DNA from: Pardosa pseudoannulata
Lineage: Eukaryota; Arthropoda; Arachnida; Araneae; Lycosidae
Direction: 5' to 3'
Length of the DNA: 64,000 bases
Assembly: GCA_032207245.1 (NCBI GenBank)
Contig: CM063499.1
Coordinates: 34,769,064-34,833,063, forward strand
Shown here one piece after another: positions 41,494-46,233 of this stretch; the stretch's first letter is position 1; every line of letters begins with the position of its first letter. A program made the translations under genes and the position numbers. A model generated the notes under the pieces. It had not been told where the DNA came from, made no database searches, and saw only the letters and a list, made by a program, of their open reading frames with translations.

Positions 41494-43416
41494 GCATACA
41501 TACATACACATATATATATTTATATACAAACATACATATTCATATGTACACATAAACATCTAACAGTATAATATTATGAAGTTATATTAATTTGCTATGT
41601 TTAAGGTGAAGTGAATCAAGCATATTACCAAATTTAAAAGTATTTTTTGAAATACTTTTAAGTTTGGCTTTTAATACTTTTCAGGTTCTGAATTAATAGT
41701 TGTGGTACTACGTAAAAAATATCTATAAAGTTGTATGGAAAATGCTCTAGTTTAAACCCTAGGTAGAAAACGTTTTAAATCAACTCTTTAAACCCTTCAA
41801 CTGATACCCTTAAAAGGGTCTTAGAAGTATCTAATTTCTTATATAATAAGAAAGCAGTTTTAATCCTTTAAATATATGTGTCCTAATATTTTTTAGCTTT
41901 GAAAGTTTACTTTTTTATTCCTTGCAGCATACAGCTTCCATTAAGCAGTTAGTTGACCTCTAAACATTAATCTGAGCATCAGTAGAACATCTTGAACATA
42001 AGATGCTCAATAGAATCTGTGTGCTATTAGGGAAGTTTTTAAAATTTAATGTCCTCGTGTGATCCTTAGCTTTATCCCTTATTTCAAATAAAATGCAATT
42101 TAGATTGTAATTAAATAGCTTTGATATCTATAAATACACTACTGCTCAACTTCTATGTATGTCCTGTTTTTATTATGAAATTCATTTTCCTATTTAACCC
42201 TAAATAAAATCTGTTCATAGAAAAATCCTATTCATCCAATATTTATTTTAAATATAATTTTATTTCCTGCCATTCTGAAAAAGGCTGCATAAACATGTTT
42301 TGAGTCTTATCTGTTTAAAAAAAATAATAATAATAAGTATTATAGGGGACTTGTACAAAATTACCCTTTAAGGTTCCTTTTGTACAATTTAATTAAAATT
42401 CTGTACTCAGTAGTATCATTTTCAATACCATAGAAATGCATCAGCTTGTTTGTGTCATTGCAGTAAGTTAATGAATCTTTCTGTAAGAATAAAAAAGTCG
42501 TTCATTTTCTCTGCATCTGTATCATGAAAAATGTGTTCCTGGTACTCACAAATTCTTGTTTTTAAGCCAAGAGCCAAATAAATTCCATATTTATTGGAAA
42601 ATAATGAAAAATAGGTAGGATGCTACTCTTTAGTACTGAAGCTCATAAGTTCGAATTCACTGCTGGCATGGATGTTTGTCACTATTTAGATTCAGCTCTA
42701 AATAGTAGGTCCCAGTCTCAATAGTCCTAATATTACAAAATAGACCATAATGCTCCAAATCAACAAAATCTTAAGCTACTAATAATAGCAATATGACTTG
42801 AGCTGTAAAATTTTTCTGTTGTTATGCTAATCTGTGATATTAGACTGTGTTTTTTAAATTATACGATAGCCGAATGGTAGAGCGCTGCTCTTCGGAACCG
42901 GAGTTCATGGGTTTGAATCCCGCTGGTGGCATGGATGTTTGTAGCCATTCAGAATCGGCTTTAAACTGTAGGTCCCGGTCTCATTAGCCCTTGTGTGCAA
43001 AACAGTAGACTGTAGCACTCTAAACCAAACCAAACTCTTCTAATGTAGACTATTGTATTTTTCCACTACGATTGGATTGCTTTCATCTCATATTTTTAAT
43101 ATTTCCTTTTGCTTGAGCCAATTTCTTACTGCTTTCTCATCGATTTTAATCTCGACCTTCTGAATTACTTTAAGCTTGAAATCAGCAGTAAAACTGTGGC
43201 AATGTTTTAATGATATAATGAATGACCAATATTACTGCAAATAAGAACTCTGAAAACAATTAGAGCTGTAAATAATGACTATCTGACTGTCGATATTTTC
43301 CAGGACACAAATTAAGATTGCACTACTTGCTACTACTGATTGTTCTGCTTTATGGGTTGTATTTTTTTTCATGGTTTATTCCCGATATGATACGATGTTT
43401 TCTTGACGTCTCGTGA
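1415..43416 (+). CDS. RhoGEF (DH-PH) of the AKAP13/ARHGEF2/ARHGEF28/ARHGEF18 group, 5'-partial, 23 exons, predicted C-terminal membrane anchor
   Basis: Exons: 1415-1506, 2444-2495, 6577-6629, 6807-6980, 8595-8720, 11261-11378, 11476-11525, 13759-13878, 14262-14343, 16254-16339, 19754-19940, 22854-22943, 25914-25987, 26825-26860, 27177-27249, 27840-27983, 30028-30128, 32814-32867, 34770-34874, 34956-34990, 37903-38059, 39002-39584, 43304-43416. All junctions are AG/GT and phases match throughout, giving 900 residues and a stop; the N-terminus is missing. DH domain about residues 41-245 (RQEAIYELILTEKHHCLTLK; GIPECILLVTQRITKYSLLI). PH domain about 265-385, with the conserved C-terminal helix Trp (KKLWLQIIRDS). 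Coiled coil about 625-680. Membrane segment about 871-890. Family knowledge: such proteins load GTP on Rho-type GTPases through DH-PH and act on actin, junctions and microtubules. Inferred: the C-terminal segment would tether this one to a membrane. The domain call is secure; the exact orthologue is not. Confidence 0.9.
1583..2197. mobile_element. hAT-type non-autonomous element, copy A (615 bp)
   Basis: Terminal inverted repeats read CAGGGGTGGCCAAAA at the left and ...TGGCCACCCCTG at the right. It is flanked by a perfect 8-bp duplication, ccataaat (1575-1582 and 2198-2205), which is the hAT signature. No transposase reading frame is present, so it must have been moved by a partner. It lies in the intron after exon 1. 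A sister copy is at 3831-4496. Confidence 0.9.
2444..2495 (+). CDS. RhoGEF exon 2 (residues 31-47)
   Basis: The acceptor is ctattttgtag and the donor tatatg|gtaagc. It encodes LLKKLKEKDVKRQEAIY, the lysine-rich lead-in to DH conserved region 1. It ends one base into a codon, matching exon 3. Confidence 0.88.
3831..4496. mobile_element. hAT-type non-autonomous element, copy B (666 bp)
   Basis: Same family as 1583-2197. It starts CAGGGGTGGCCAAACTTTTG and ends TTTTGGCCACCCTG. It is flanked by a perfect 8-bp duplication, ctatagag (3823-3830 and 4497-4504). Its interior aligns with copy A apart from small indels and a segment near 4330-4410 that copy A lacks. Confidence 0.9.
4693..4866 (+). mobile_element. 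tRNA-derived SINE, diverged copy
   Basis: It opens with GATGGCTGAATGGTTAGGGT (tRNA A-box like) and has a B-box-like GTTCAAATCCC. It continues through the shared body (CAGCTTTAAGCAGTAGGTCC) to the CCAAACTAAACC-type tail. The family is best preserved at 32242 and 33476. Confidence 0.75.
5418..6465. mobile_element. hAT-like element with TCACTTTT subterminal repeats (about 1.05 kb)
   Basis: The ends are inverted repeats, AGGCTTGCAATTCTG at the left and CAGTAGTTGCAAGCCT at the right. Just inside both ends are several copies of the short word TCACTTTT. The flanks aattatca and gtttatca share six of eight bases, suggesting an eroded 8-bp duplication. There is no transposase frame. The segment 5630-5850 is less A+T rich and may be a separate insertion. 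Confidence 0.6.
6577..6629 (+). CDS. RhoGEF exon 3 (residues 48-65)
   Basis: The acceptor is ttcttattag and the donor cagagg|gtatgt. It completes the split Glu codon and encodes ELILTEKHHCLTLKVMQR, the body of DH conserved region 1, where the Glu that contacts the GTPase switch region sits in this family. Confidence 0.92.
6807..6980 (+). CDS. RhoGEF exon 4 (residues 66-123)
   Basis: The acceptor is tttcccattag and the donor cagcag|gtaagc, phase 0 to 0. It includes VSKDMVQRIFPCLDDLIRMH, typical of the DH helices after conserved region 1, and ends at HIGDIILQQ. Confidence 0.93.
7794..8387 (-). mobile_element. Internally deleted mariner element (594 bp)
   Basis: The ends are inverted repeats: TTAGGTTGGGGAAAAAGAAA at the left, and the right end reads TTAGATTGGAGAAAAAGAAA on the minus strand. 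Both are flanked by TA. On the minus strand an open piece (about 8000 to 7818) encodes KTVLSHFHKVGFKMKLNVWV and VPHQLTPKTLFD, the mariner transposase segment before the first catalytic Asp. The catalytic core is deleted. Confidence 0.85.
8595..8720 (+). CDS. RhoGEF exon 5 (residues 124-165)
   Basis: The acceptor is tatctttttag and the donor gttaaa|gtaaga. It encodes FEGQNAEELCSYYSQFCSQH and onward to FQSFVK, the central DH helices. Confidence 0.93.
8721..11260. other. Intron after exon 5
   Basis: A 2.5-kb A+T-rich intron. It contains an 18-bp-stem hairpin at 10610-10651. A short open frame at 9091-9240 includes VNPTKTEQVV, vaguely like a LINE reverse-transcriptase motif, but is too short to call. 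Nothing else was recognised. Confidence 0.5.
10610..10651. repeat. 18-bp inverted repeat (hairpin)
   Basis: The left arm TTTTGGCTTCTTGGCAAC (10610-10627) pairs with the right arm GTTGTCAAGAAGCCAAAA (10634-10651) around a 6-base loop. The only imperfection would be a G-U wobble in RNA. It is intronic and on the coding strand of the RhoGEF. Nearby TGGCAAAA and TTTTGCCA words suggest it may be the core of an old foldback element. Confidence 0.7.
11261..11378 (+). CDS. RhoGEF exon 6 (residues 166-204), DH conserved region 3
   Basis: The acceptor is gttaatttcag and the donor actaaag|gtaatt. It carries GIPECILLVTQRITKYSLLI, the hallmark DH conserved region 3. The usual KYPLL is KYSLL here, a Pro-to-Ser change. 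It ends one base into a codon. Confidence 0.95.
11476..11525 (+). CDS. RhoGEF exon 7 (residues 205-221)
   Basis: The acceptor is ccttttttag and the donor ataaag|gtgaat. It encodes DNKQEIEKLNKALSSIK, the helix following conserved region 3. The intron before it is only 97 bp. Confidence 0.92.
11675..11745 (+). mobile_element. SINE body fragment
   Basis: The piece TGCATGGATACTTTGTAGAC to CTGTTTTAAGTAACAGGT matches the middle of the window's SINE family. The tRNA-like head is absent or unrecognisable. Confidence 0.5.
12534..12610 (+). mobile_element. SINE head fragment
   Basis: GGCCTAATGATGGCCGATTG matches the start of the SINE at 32242. Similarity fades after about 75 bases, so this is a truncated or strongly diverged copy. 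Confidence 0.5.
12767..13707. mobile_element. TTAA-flanked non-autonomous element (941 bp)
   Basis: It begins GGTATCTGTCTAC and ends GTAGACGGATACC, with TTAA exactly at both borders (12763-12766 and 13708-13711). Duplication of TTAA is the mark of piggyBac and Kolobok elements. The inside is A+T rich with no transposase. It lies in the intron before exon 8. Confidence 0.8.
13759..13878 (+). CDS. RhoGEF exon 8 (residues 222-261), end of DH
   Basis: The acceptor is gtctttcag and the donor tttaag|gtatag. It encodes EIVSQVNSAVAEKDREVRLL and onward to AFFKRKKFK, the last DH helix and the start of the DH-PH linker. Confidence 0.94.
14262..14343 (+). CDS. RhoGEF exon 9 (residues 262-288), start of PH
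   Basis: The acceptor is tcatattttag. The donor is ttatag|gtatgc, chosen over an upstream gttata because only this one keeps phase with exon 10. It encodes NNRKLRYEGTLEWKSARGK, the first PH strands. Confidence 0.9.
15108..15961 (+). mobile_element. Pogo/Tigger-type element, internally deleted (854 bp)
   Basis: The termini are CAGTAGAACCTC and GAGGTTCTACTG, with TA at both borders (15106-15107, 15962-15963). This is the pogo/Tigger pattern. It retains the C-terminal part of a transposase (15316-15816). It lies in the intron between exons 9 and 10. Confidence 0.9.
15316..15816 (+). pseudogene. Pogo/Tigger transposase, C-terminal remnant
   Basis: An open frame of 166 residues, strongly acidic, ending in GDFFSKIQ. 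The Asp/Glu-rich tail with a final FF motif is usual for the C-terminus of Tigger/jerky-type transposases. The DNA-binding and DDE catalytic parts are absent, so it should be inactive. Identification rests mainly on the surrounding terminal repeats. Confidence 0.65.
16254..16339 (+). CDS. RhoGEF exon 10 (residues 289-317), PH core
   Basis: The acceptor follows a long T run (tttttttcag) and the donor is aataag|gtattt. It encodes VHVIILSDVIVLLQESNQKY, matching PH strands of the AKAP13 group. Confidence 0.94.
16480..17156. mobile_element. Pogo-type MITE (677 bp) with a nested insertion
   Basis: The left end CAGTCGAACTCATTTATAAT pairs with the right end ATTATAAACGAGTTTGACTG. TA follows the right end; the left TA is lost. 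No transposase is seen. A 171-bp hAT-like element sits inside at 16566-16736. Confidence 0.8.
16566..16736. mobile_element. Short hAT-like MITE nested in the pogo MITE (171 bp)
   Basis: The ends CAGGCGTGCAACCAGAA and TTCTAGTTGCGCTACTG are imperfect inverted repeats, with a G run and a C run just inside. The flanks ccttaagg and tcttaaag agree at six of eight bases. Confidence 0.6.
18121..19386. mobile_element. Pogo/Tigger-type element (1,266 bp) with a nested repeat
   Basis: It begins CAGTAGAGTCTTGGTAATTC and ends GAGACTCTACTG, with TA at both borders (18119-18120, 19387-19388). The inside has no intact transposase. A different repeat with an A-rich end occupies about 18891-19252. Confidence 0.8.
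18891..19252 (+). repeat. Unclassified interspersed repeat with A-rich 3' end, copy 1
   Basis: It begins GGTCCACTGCAAGCCACTAC and ends in an A run after CAAACAACAATA. A second copy starts at 33252 and aligns along most of the length (for example GTTTTTCTCCAAA.ATCAAAG). It looks like a retroposed sequence; the class is not recognised. Confidence 0.6.
19754..19940 (+). CDS. RhoGEF exon 11 (residues 318-379), end of PH
   Basis: The acceptor is ctctaacag and the donor ctgaag|gtaaat. It encodes AAIISLQKLLVREKAGQNSR and NPNDPEMYEMLCCSPKDKKL, ending WLQIIRDSVTMLASE with the invariant PH-helix Trp. It ends one base into a codon. Confidence 0.95.
20925..21564. mobile_element. hAT-type non-autonomous element (640 bp)
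   Basis: The ends are CAGCACCGTAGCC and GCCTACGGCCTTG (inverted repeats). Each is followed inward by a GGAGGGGGACC-type block. The flanking 8-bp repeats are gcacacat (20917-20924) and gcacacac (21565-21572), one mismatch. A fragment of the same family lies at 56812-56902. Confidence 0.8.
22094..22680. repeat. Imperfect tandem repeat, about 3 units of 165-185 bp
   Basis: The block TTTCCATAACTTTGCTTTMA ... CATTTATCAAACAAAAAT ... TAAATTYATTTTATGAAAAG recurs around 22094, 22265 and 22460, with the last unit diverged. It lies in the intron before exon 12. Confidence 0.75.
22854..22943 (+). CDS. RhoGEF exon 12 (residues 380-409)
   Basis: The acceptor is atcatttttag and the donor tgtgtg|gtatgt, phase 1 to 1, so it could be skipped in frame. 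It encodes a Ser/Asp-rich linker (SKGLIVSGDKSESNWPSDDE). Confidence 0.85.
23252..23945. repeat. Tandem array, 5 units of 139 bp
   Basis: Units start with TTCATGCTATGTCATGTTAC at 23252, 23391, 23530, 23669 and 23807. Unit-to-unit identity is very high. The even spacing and few changes point to recent expansion. It lies in the intron between exons 12 and 13. Confidence 0.93.
24057..24370. repeat. Unclassified, probably retroposed repeat
   Basis: A block of more balanced composition (GCTGCAGTAGCTCACTCAAC ... GTGACCTGGAGTAAATACTC) stands out from A+T-rich surroundings. It has a tRNA-like opening (AAGGGTTGTAAGCCC) but no clear boundaries or second copy in the window. Confidence 0.35.
25914..25987 (+). 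CDS. RhoGEF exon 13 (residues 410-434)
   Basis: The acceptor follows a T run (tttttttttcag) and the donor is gcccta|gtatgt. It encodes MQEKDIEIVTLCEDKLKAMI, a short helix that has a counterpart after the PH domain in AKAP13. Confidence 0.9.
26333..26396. repeat. Microsatellite (TATC)n then (TA)n
   Basis: TATC units run into a pure AT stretch within the intron before exon 14. Confidence 0.95.
26511..26600. mobile_element. Tc1-like terminal fragment
   Basis: CAGTCCAGTCATATTAATGT followed by GACCACCACC is a typical Tc1-like terminal repeat. No matching right end or transposase is present, so this is a stub of uncertain length. Confidence 0.5.
26825..26860 (+). CDS. RhoGEF exon 14, 36-nt microexon (residues 435-446)
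   Basis: The acceptor is acttttcag and the donor ccaaat|gtatgt. It encodes VLLGYDKPKLPN. Exons 13 and 15 fit it in phase 0 on both sides, so inclusion or skipping would both stay in frame. Confidence 0.8.
27177..27249 (+). CDS. RhoGEF exon 15 (residues 447-470)
   Basis: The acceptor is tttattacag and the donor accaag|gtaatg. It encodes VDLQHILQKDEDETEQCLLA, an acidic helix. Confidence 0.88.
27840..27983 (+). CDS. RhoGEF exon 16 (residues 471-518)
   Basis: The acceptor is tttttgtatag and the donor ataaag|gtatgt, phase 1 to 1. It encodes NPAENISSASMSPVLPKRAE, a Ser/Pro-rich linker likely to be phosphorylated (inference). Confidence 0.88.
28099..28995 (+). mobile_element. Tc1-like element, internally deleted (897 bp)
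   Basis: The left end CACTGTCTACCAATAAGTAT and the right end ATACTTATTGGTAGACAGCG are inverted repeats, with TA at both borders (28097-28098, 28996-28997). It encodes a shortened transposase (about 28228-28917). A related, differently damaged copy is at about 54928-55841. It lies in the intron between exons 16 and 17. Confidence 0.93.
28228..28917 (+). pseudogene. Tc1-family DD34E transposase, missing the first catalytic Asp
   Basis: The frame starts near SDFEKGIIIRYHKCGQSLRD (helix-turn-helix). It runs through RGRPMQLRDRDRRVL and keeps the second and third catalytic residues in FQDDNASCHVSR and SPDLNPIENLWDKLD. The segment with the first Asp is absent between residues around SIVSMNTICKEAHLL and HGHAAIMDDN, so an internal deletion removed it in frame. 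The start is also damaged: MPRSSE is followed by an out-of-frame stop. Such an enzyme could not cut DNA. Confidence 0.9.
29036..29190 (+). mobile_element. tRNA-derived SINE, old copy
   Basis: GGTTAGATTTCAGTACCAGT, then GAGTTCAAATACC (B-box like) and TTTTAAGCAGTAAATCCTGG follow the window's SINE family through to the tail. Divergence is high. Confidence 0.65.
30028..30128 (+). CDS. RhoGEF exon 17 (residues 519-552)
   Basis: The acceptor is ttgttttag and the donor gtaaag|gtaata. It encodes VLKKKLTQLKEIDGEIHNER, a helical, probably coiled-coil stretch, then a Ser-rich end (ELSCSDSSLHVK). Confidence 0.9.
30206..32088 (-). mobile_element. piggyBac-type element, decayed (1.88 kb)
   Basis: It begins CCCATTAACGCCCA and ends TGGGCGCTAATGGG, with TTAA at both borders (30202-30205, 32089-32092). 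The transposase lies on the minus strand. A near-palindromic word GATCTAAAAATAGATCACTG occurs at 30337 and 32057, and inverted (one change) at 31690-31713. It lies in the intron between exons 17 and 18. Confidence 0.92.
30590..31650 (-). pseudogene. piggyBac transposase, broken by stops and frameshifts
   Basis: The best open piece is at 31222-30950 on the minus strand: VDETILYAKNV, then DIKIFIGFLIYFGYLTLSSE and YYWSDVEDLVIGLV, the conserved N-terminal part of the piggyBac DDE domain. Upstream scraps (such as STDVDELTD) match its acidic N-terminus. Downstream a Cys-rich CDETLCKKCFFKF near 30590 matches the C-terminal zinc-binding region. Stops and shifts separate the pieces, so it is inactive. 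Confidence 0.85.
32097..32190 (+). mobile_element. SINE fragment
   Basis: GGTACACTGCCTTTCTGTAC and ATTCAAATCCCACTATTGAT resemble the A-box to B-box part of the SINE family. It directly abuts the piggyBac border. Confidence 0.4.
32242..32420 (+). mobile_element. tRNA-derived SINE, well preserved, with target duplication
   Basis: Flanked by atcataaattc (32231-32241 and 32422-32432). The head GATGGCCGATTGGTTAGAGT carries an A box; GGGTTCGAATCCC is a canonical B box for RNA polymerase III. The body ends CCAAACCAAATCAAAT. Amplification would use LINE machinery; this is the best reference copy in the window. Confidence 0.92.
32814..32867 (+). CDS. RhoGEF exon 18 (residues 553-570)
   Basis: The acceptor is ctgtttttag and the donor agtcct|gtaagt, phase 0 to 0. 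It encodes NKGDVLNQLKFISHQGSP. Confidence 0.87.
33252..33705 (+). repeat. Unclassified interspersed repeat, copy 2, split by a SINE
   Basis: It starts GGTCCACTGCAAGCCATTAC like the copy at 18891. It is interrupted at 33475/33653 by a SINE with its own target duplication, so this repeat is older than the SINE. Confidence 0.65.
33476..33652 (+). mobile_element. tRNA-derived SINE nested in an older repeat
   Basis: The head GGCCGAATGGTTAGGGTGCT, B box GGTTTGAATCCC and tail GAAACCAAACCAAA fit the family. The target duplication acccatgaaccatc flanks it (33462-33475, 33653-33666). Confidence 0.93.
34770..34874 (+). CDS. RhoGEF exon 19 (residues 571-605)
   Basis: The acceptor is tctctgatag and the donor gctatg|gtatgc. 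It encodes FPLQGGYNRLNEVAELNYLL, part of the region before the coiled coil. Confidence 0.9.
34956..34990 (+). CDS. RhoGEF exon 20, 35-nt exon (residues 606-616)
   Basis: The acceptor is ttcattgcag and the donor agaaa|gtaagt. It encodes SLLHHHLSIYR plus two bases completed by exon 21. The intron before it is only 81 bp. Confidence 0.88.
35412..35448. repeat. (TA)n microsatellite
   Basis: A pure AT run follows TGTGTGTG. It lies in the intron before exon 21. Confidence 0.95.
35756..36971 (+). mobile_element. Merlin DNA transposon (1,216 bp), nearly complete
   Basis: The left end GGTACTTACGTATTAACGTA and the right end ACGTAAGTACC are inverted repeats; the extended similarity runs into CAACCAG. 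It is flanked by a perfect 8-bp duplication, ctataata (35748-35755, 36972-36979), as Merlin elements make. It carries a single-frame transposase with one stop. It lies in the intron between exons 20 and 21. Confidence 0.93.
35909..36844 (+). pseudogene. Merlin (IS1016/ISXO2-like) transposase, one in-frame stop
   Basis: A 311-codon frame is broken only by TAA at 36278-36280. It has a Cys-rich N-terminus (CNVEECNQHLG). The DDE catalytic residues are visible: Asp in IVEIDESLFVKRK, Asp in IIYMDCWKGYK, and Glu in HVEFMWGSAKWRNK. FVDPDTGVHTQHVE is the usual motif before the last acidic residue. Length fits an intact Merlin enzyme, so it decayed recently. Confidence 0.93.
37048..37275 (-). pseudogene. 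Unidentified coding-like fragment, minus strand
   Basis: Reading from about 37275 down, one frame gives VQLACVFAEQHI, one stop, NEEKELSIRDNSMISERCLD, then YICVMDILDRPEMKNNIHVG and YSAIVRQEKNLKKIWK with a terminal stop at 37050-37048. AATAAA-like words follow the stop. The composition looks like real protein rather than chance. I do not recognise the family. It may be a retroposed or transposon-carried gene end. Confidence 0.45.
37819..37881. repeat. (TA)n microsatellite next to a splice acceptor
   Basis: About 31 AT units end 21 bases before the AG of exon 21, leaving only a short pyrimidine tract between. Confidence 0.95.
37903..38059 (+). CDS. RhoGEF exon 21 (residues 617-669), coiled coil
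   Basis: The acceptor is tttattttcag and the donor ttgcag|gtatac. It encodes DHQLEELRNIQEKLSQERLQ then WQHEKAKEEKELEKKREELL, a charged heptad-like coiled coil with counterparts near the C-terminus of ARHGEF2 and AKAP13, where it mediates oligomerisation or partner binding. Confidence 0.93.
38081..38330 (-). pseudogene. Non-LTR retrotransposon (LINE) reverse-transcriptase fragment
   Basis: The minus strand encodes SITLLPNLSTMLEKIMNKQL and LCFLNCKSILSPNQHGFR-like sequence (CFLNCKSILSPNQHGFREKL). This matches the reverse-transcriptase motif RPISLLP...EKI...L...QHGFR of Jockey/CR1-type LINEs. Upstream scraps continue in another frame. It is short, broken and inactive. Confidence 0.75.
39002..39584 (+). 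CDS. RhoGEF exon 22 (residues 670-863), Ser/Cys-rich tail
   Basis: The acceptor is ttgtatctag. The large exon encodes the end of the coiled coil (KYLCEEKSKLQTHD), then a low-complexity tail with HRRSASFDLRTLG (a basophilic-kinase or 14-3-3-like RRSAS site) and many Cys. The donor TGTG|GTGAGT at 39584 is strong and fits exon 23 in phase 1. If the donor is not used, translation ends after GESL at a TAA (39596-39598). Confidence 0.9.
39969..40550. mobile_element. piggyBac MITE (582 bp)
   Basis: It begins CCCTAGATAGATAACC and ends GGTTATCTATCTAAGG, with TTAA at both borders (39965-39968, 40551-40554). CCCTAGA plus inner GATAACCATACGTC-type words are typical of piggyBac ends. No transposase. It lies in the last intron. 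Confidence 0.9.
41934..42030. repeat. Short foldback repeat, copy 1 (about 97 bp)
   Basis: The left arm AGCATACAGCTTCCATTAAG pairs imperfectly with the right arm, which reads AGCACACAGATTCTATTGAG on the minus strand. Other copies are at 46234, 50203 and the left edge of the window. Confidence 0.55.
42609..42770 (+). mobile_element. tRNA-derived SINE, diverged
   Basis: AATAGGTAGGATGCTACTCT, B box AAGTTCGAATTCACTG, and the body CAGCTCTAAATAGTAGGTCC follow the family. The head is partly lost. Confidence 0.75.
42865..43034 (+). mobile_element. tRNA-derived SINE
   Basis: GATAGCCGAATGGTAGAGCG (A box), GGGTTTGAATCCCGC (B box) and CGGCTTTAAACTGTAGGTCC, ending CTAAACCAAACCAAAC. It lies about 100 bp from the previous SINE in the same orientation. 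Confidence 0.88.
43304..43416 (+). CDS. RhoGEF terminal exon 23 (residues 864-900), predicted tail anchor
   Basis: The acceptor is gatattttccag. Phase 1 joins the G left by exon 22 to give Gly. The exon reads GHKLRLHYLLLLIVLLYGLY then FFSWFIPDMIRCFLDVS and a TGA. A basic flank (HKLRLH) is followed by about 19 hydrophobic residues and a tail of about 10 residues, the layout of a tail-anchored membrane protein inserted after translation. Phase, splice site and an uninterrupted hydrophobic frame support a real exon. I know of no membrane segment in vertebrate relatives, so RNA evidence would matter. Confidence 0.75.
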
Positions 43417-46233
43417 GTCTTGCTTTTGTTTACATTTGATCATCGGCTGTTCACGAGACATGCTTTTTTTTCTGCCTTCTTCTGATTTTAATGATTTGAA
43501 CAATGAACAACCAGCAGATAGTCCGCGGCTGAAGAAATTTTCTTTTTAAACACAGATAATCTGCAGACTATATGTGCGAAATTATTGTAGTTGTTTAATT
43601 TCTTTCTCACTGCTATTCATGCTCACTGAAAAGAACTCAGAAATGACAGGCTCAGACCATACATTTCTGTTGATCCATTTACTGAAGGTACTGAAGGATA
43701 AAAAGTTAAACTTTCCCCCCTGTTGAGTGTGTTTTCAAGTATTGTAACTCGTAAAAGTATTGTATTTGAGGATTTTTATGTTTGTTGAAAATTGAAAATT
43801 ATTTGACTGTGAGTTATACGAAGACTATAAATGAAAACTATGAAAGACTCTGATATGAAGACTATAAAATTACTCAGTGTGATCTACATTGCAGGTAATT
43901 TAAAATCTTCAAGTAAAAGAAAAATAAAAATTTTAGTAAAGCTTTTTATTATTTTTTTAAAGCAGGATATATATAGAAGTCAAGCCCAGAACACCGTTCT
44001 GTACAAAGAAATAGACATACTGTTAACCAAATAATTGTTCTGTCTGCACAACCTGCAGTTTTCCCCCTAATTGTTATTTTTTTAATGTGTTTGCATTTAA
44101 GTAGCTATTTTAACCCCACTTCTTATAACCACTTTTTGGTGACTTATGATGACTATTATATAAGTTTTGCTGAAATCTATTTCAGTATTGTTTTGATTTA
44201 GGTTAGCATTAGGTAAAATTGATAAATTTTCAATAAAAAAATTATTATAAATACCAATGCAAAAAGCAAAGTTTTCTATGCATAAAATATTAATTTTATC
44301 AACAAATTTATAAAGTTTGAGAAATTATCTTCCATTTTTATTCTTAAAAGAGAAAAAAATGAAAAGTGCCTATCCTCCTAATTTATTTATTTAAATTAAA
44401 TTTCTTTTTTATTAAGTTAAAAACACTTTTTTAAAGCAAAAATTAGTTTGATGTTGTTGAATTACATCAAAACAGCCTCATATATCTACATTTGGAAGGT
44501 TACATGAGTAATACTATAATTTCTCCTACTGTCATCTAGTGGTTATCAAAGTAAGGACTTTAGAAGCTTCTACTTTCTCAGTGGAGTGATGTTAGATATA
44601 TAATTTTCATAATAAATTTTAGCTTTTATAAAATAAAACAAATTATATATAAAAGTACTGAATGAATAAAAAGGCAAGTAATATTTGACCTTGTTGTAAT
44701 GAATTTTGGTATTCTGTGAAACCTCCTTTTGTTTAAGGTACAAAATATGATATTGGAAAAACATTTGTCACAGCCTATCACCTAGCTTGAGAAGTACTTT
44801 CAAAACAATACCATCAACAAATTTGCATAAAGTTCAAAATTCATTTAATACTGCTTCTCCACTTAGATCAGCAGTATTTTTGTTTGCTGGCCTTATTTGC
44901 TTTTTATATCTGTTCAGCTCACAGCTTAAATAAAATGTAGCATGTAAATTCAGTTAGGAACCTTTTAGTGAACAGAATTCTTAGGGATCATACTTGTTCT
45001 GAAATTCCTGAAATTATTGAAAAAAAAGATAAATGTCTTGAAAAGTCCTAAAATATAGCAATTTGACCTGAAAATCTGTGAAATTGCAGGACTTTCTGGA
45101 GAAATAACCATATTTTATTACATTTCAAGATATTTATTTTGTTCAGTAATTTCAGGATAAGTACCCAATACCTATATTATGTATTGAAGTACAATCAAAT
45201 GCAATTTTTTGGGGCTCATTTAGATATAAAATATCATTTATGCACTCAGAATTATTCAAAAATATAATGATTCATTTCAGAACAAGCTTTATATCGTCCT
45301 GTGTTCAAATATGTATGCATTCTCAGTACATCTTTGTAATATATGTACAGATGTATCCTGATCAGTAGATATAGAATTTCAAACAATATGCTAGTTGAAT
45401 CTTCAGATAAGCCACAAAGAAACACTTTCTGGCTGCTCTTTGAATACTGCTGGTCTAGCTTATGGTTGCTAGAGAACATTTGTTTAATGTCATTTTGTGA
45501 AAAATAAAATTTCGCTTATGAGATTAATGGTCAGTGAAACATAGGTATTGATTCCTAAGTGCTAAAGCTCAGAGAATTTGAATTCTGTTTAGTAGTTCTT
45601 ATTTGTGCAAAGATTGATTTTACAACAGTTGCTATCATATAGTTAAGTCTCATGGAAAAATCAAAGTTGAAAAAGAAATGAGTGTAGGTGTGTTCAGTTT
45701 AAACTCCTTGATTTAAGAAAATATATAGTAATCAATAGGTTCATCCATATTATTGGTTATTAAATTTATGAAAATGTGTTCACTAAATTATTTAAGTAAC
45801 TTACAACATGCTTTTATATATTTATATATACCTAACCTATACAAAAGTGATTGACTATTTTGCATAAAGTTCTTATTAGTGTTTTACACAGGGCTCCATA
45901 GAAAAATCTGTATTCAGTAAAAATGTTTATAATCGAAGTTTAAAAACCACTGATCTATTCTGATATTTGAAATGATGAGCACATTATATCTGTGAAAGAT
46001 ATGTTAAAATTAAGCTGTTTTATTCATTTCATTTTATTGAGAAATTCTTTAAGTTTCAGTTAGGAAGAGTTTACTAAACACACAAGATCCTAATCATGTG
46101 TACAGAGAATTTTTCAGATTTCATCAGATATCATTGACTGCATGCTATATGTGGGGGGAAAATTAATGTAATACTGCTTGTTTGTTATCTTGATATTAGT
46201 ATAATACTATGAAATTATGAATATTTATATTTT

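Larger units (their letters stand above)
40551..43303. other. Distal part of the last RhoGEF intron
   Basis: A+T-rich sequence with a (TA)n run at about 41457-41490, a foldback repeat (41934-42030) and two SINEs (42609-42770, 42865-43034). I saw no further exon that keeps phase between 39584 and 43304. Confidence 0.6.

Noticed and set aside
41941..41960. Possible alternative last exon after ccttgcag (would add AYSFH and a stop)
   Set aside because: The acceptor-like sequence belongs to a foldback repeat arm, and the exon at 43304 is far more protein-like.
32242..43034. True tRNA genes
   Set aside because: A and B boxes are present, but the cloverleaf is not maintained and each is followed by the same SINE body and tail.
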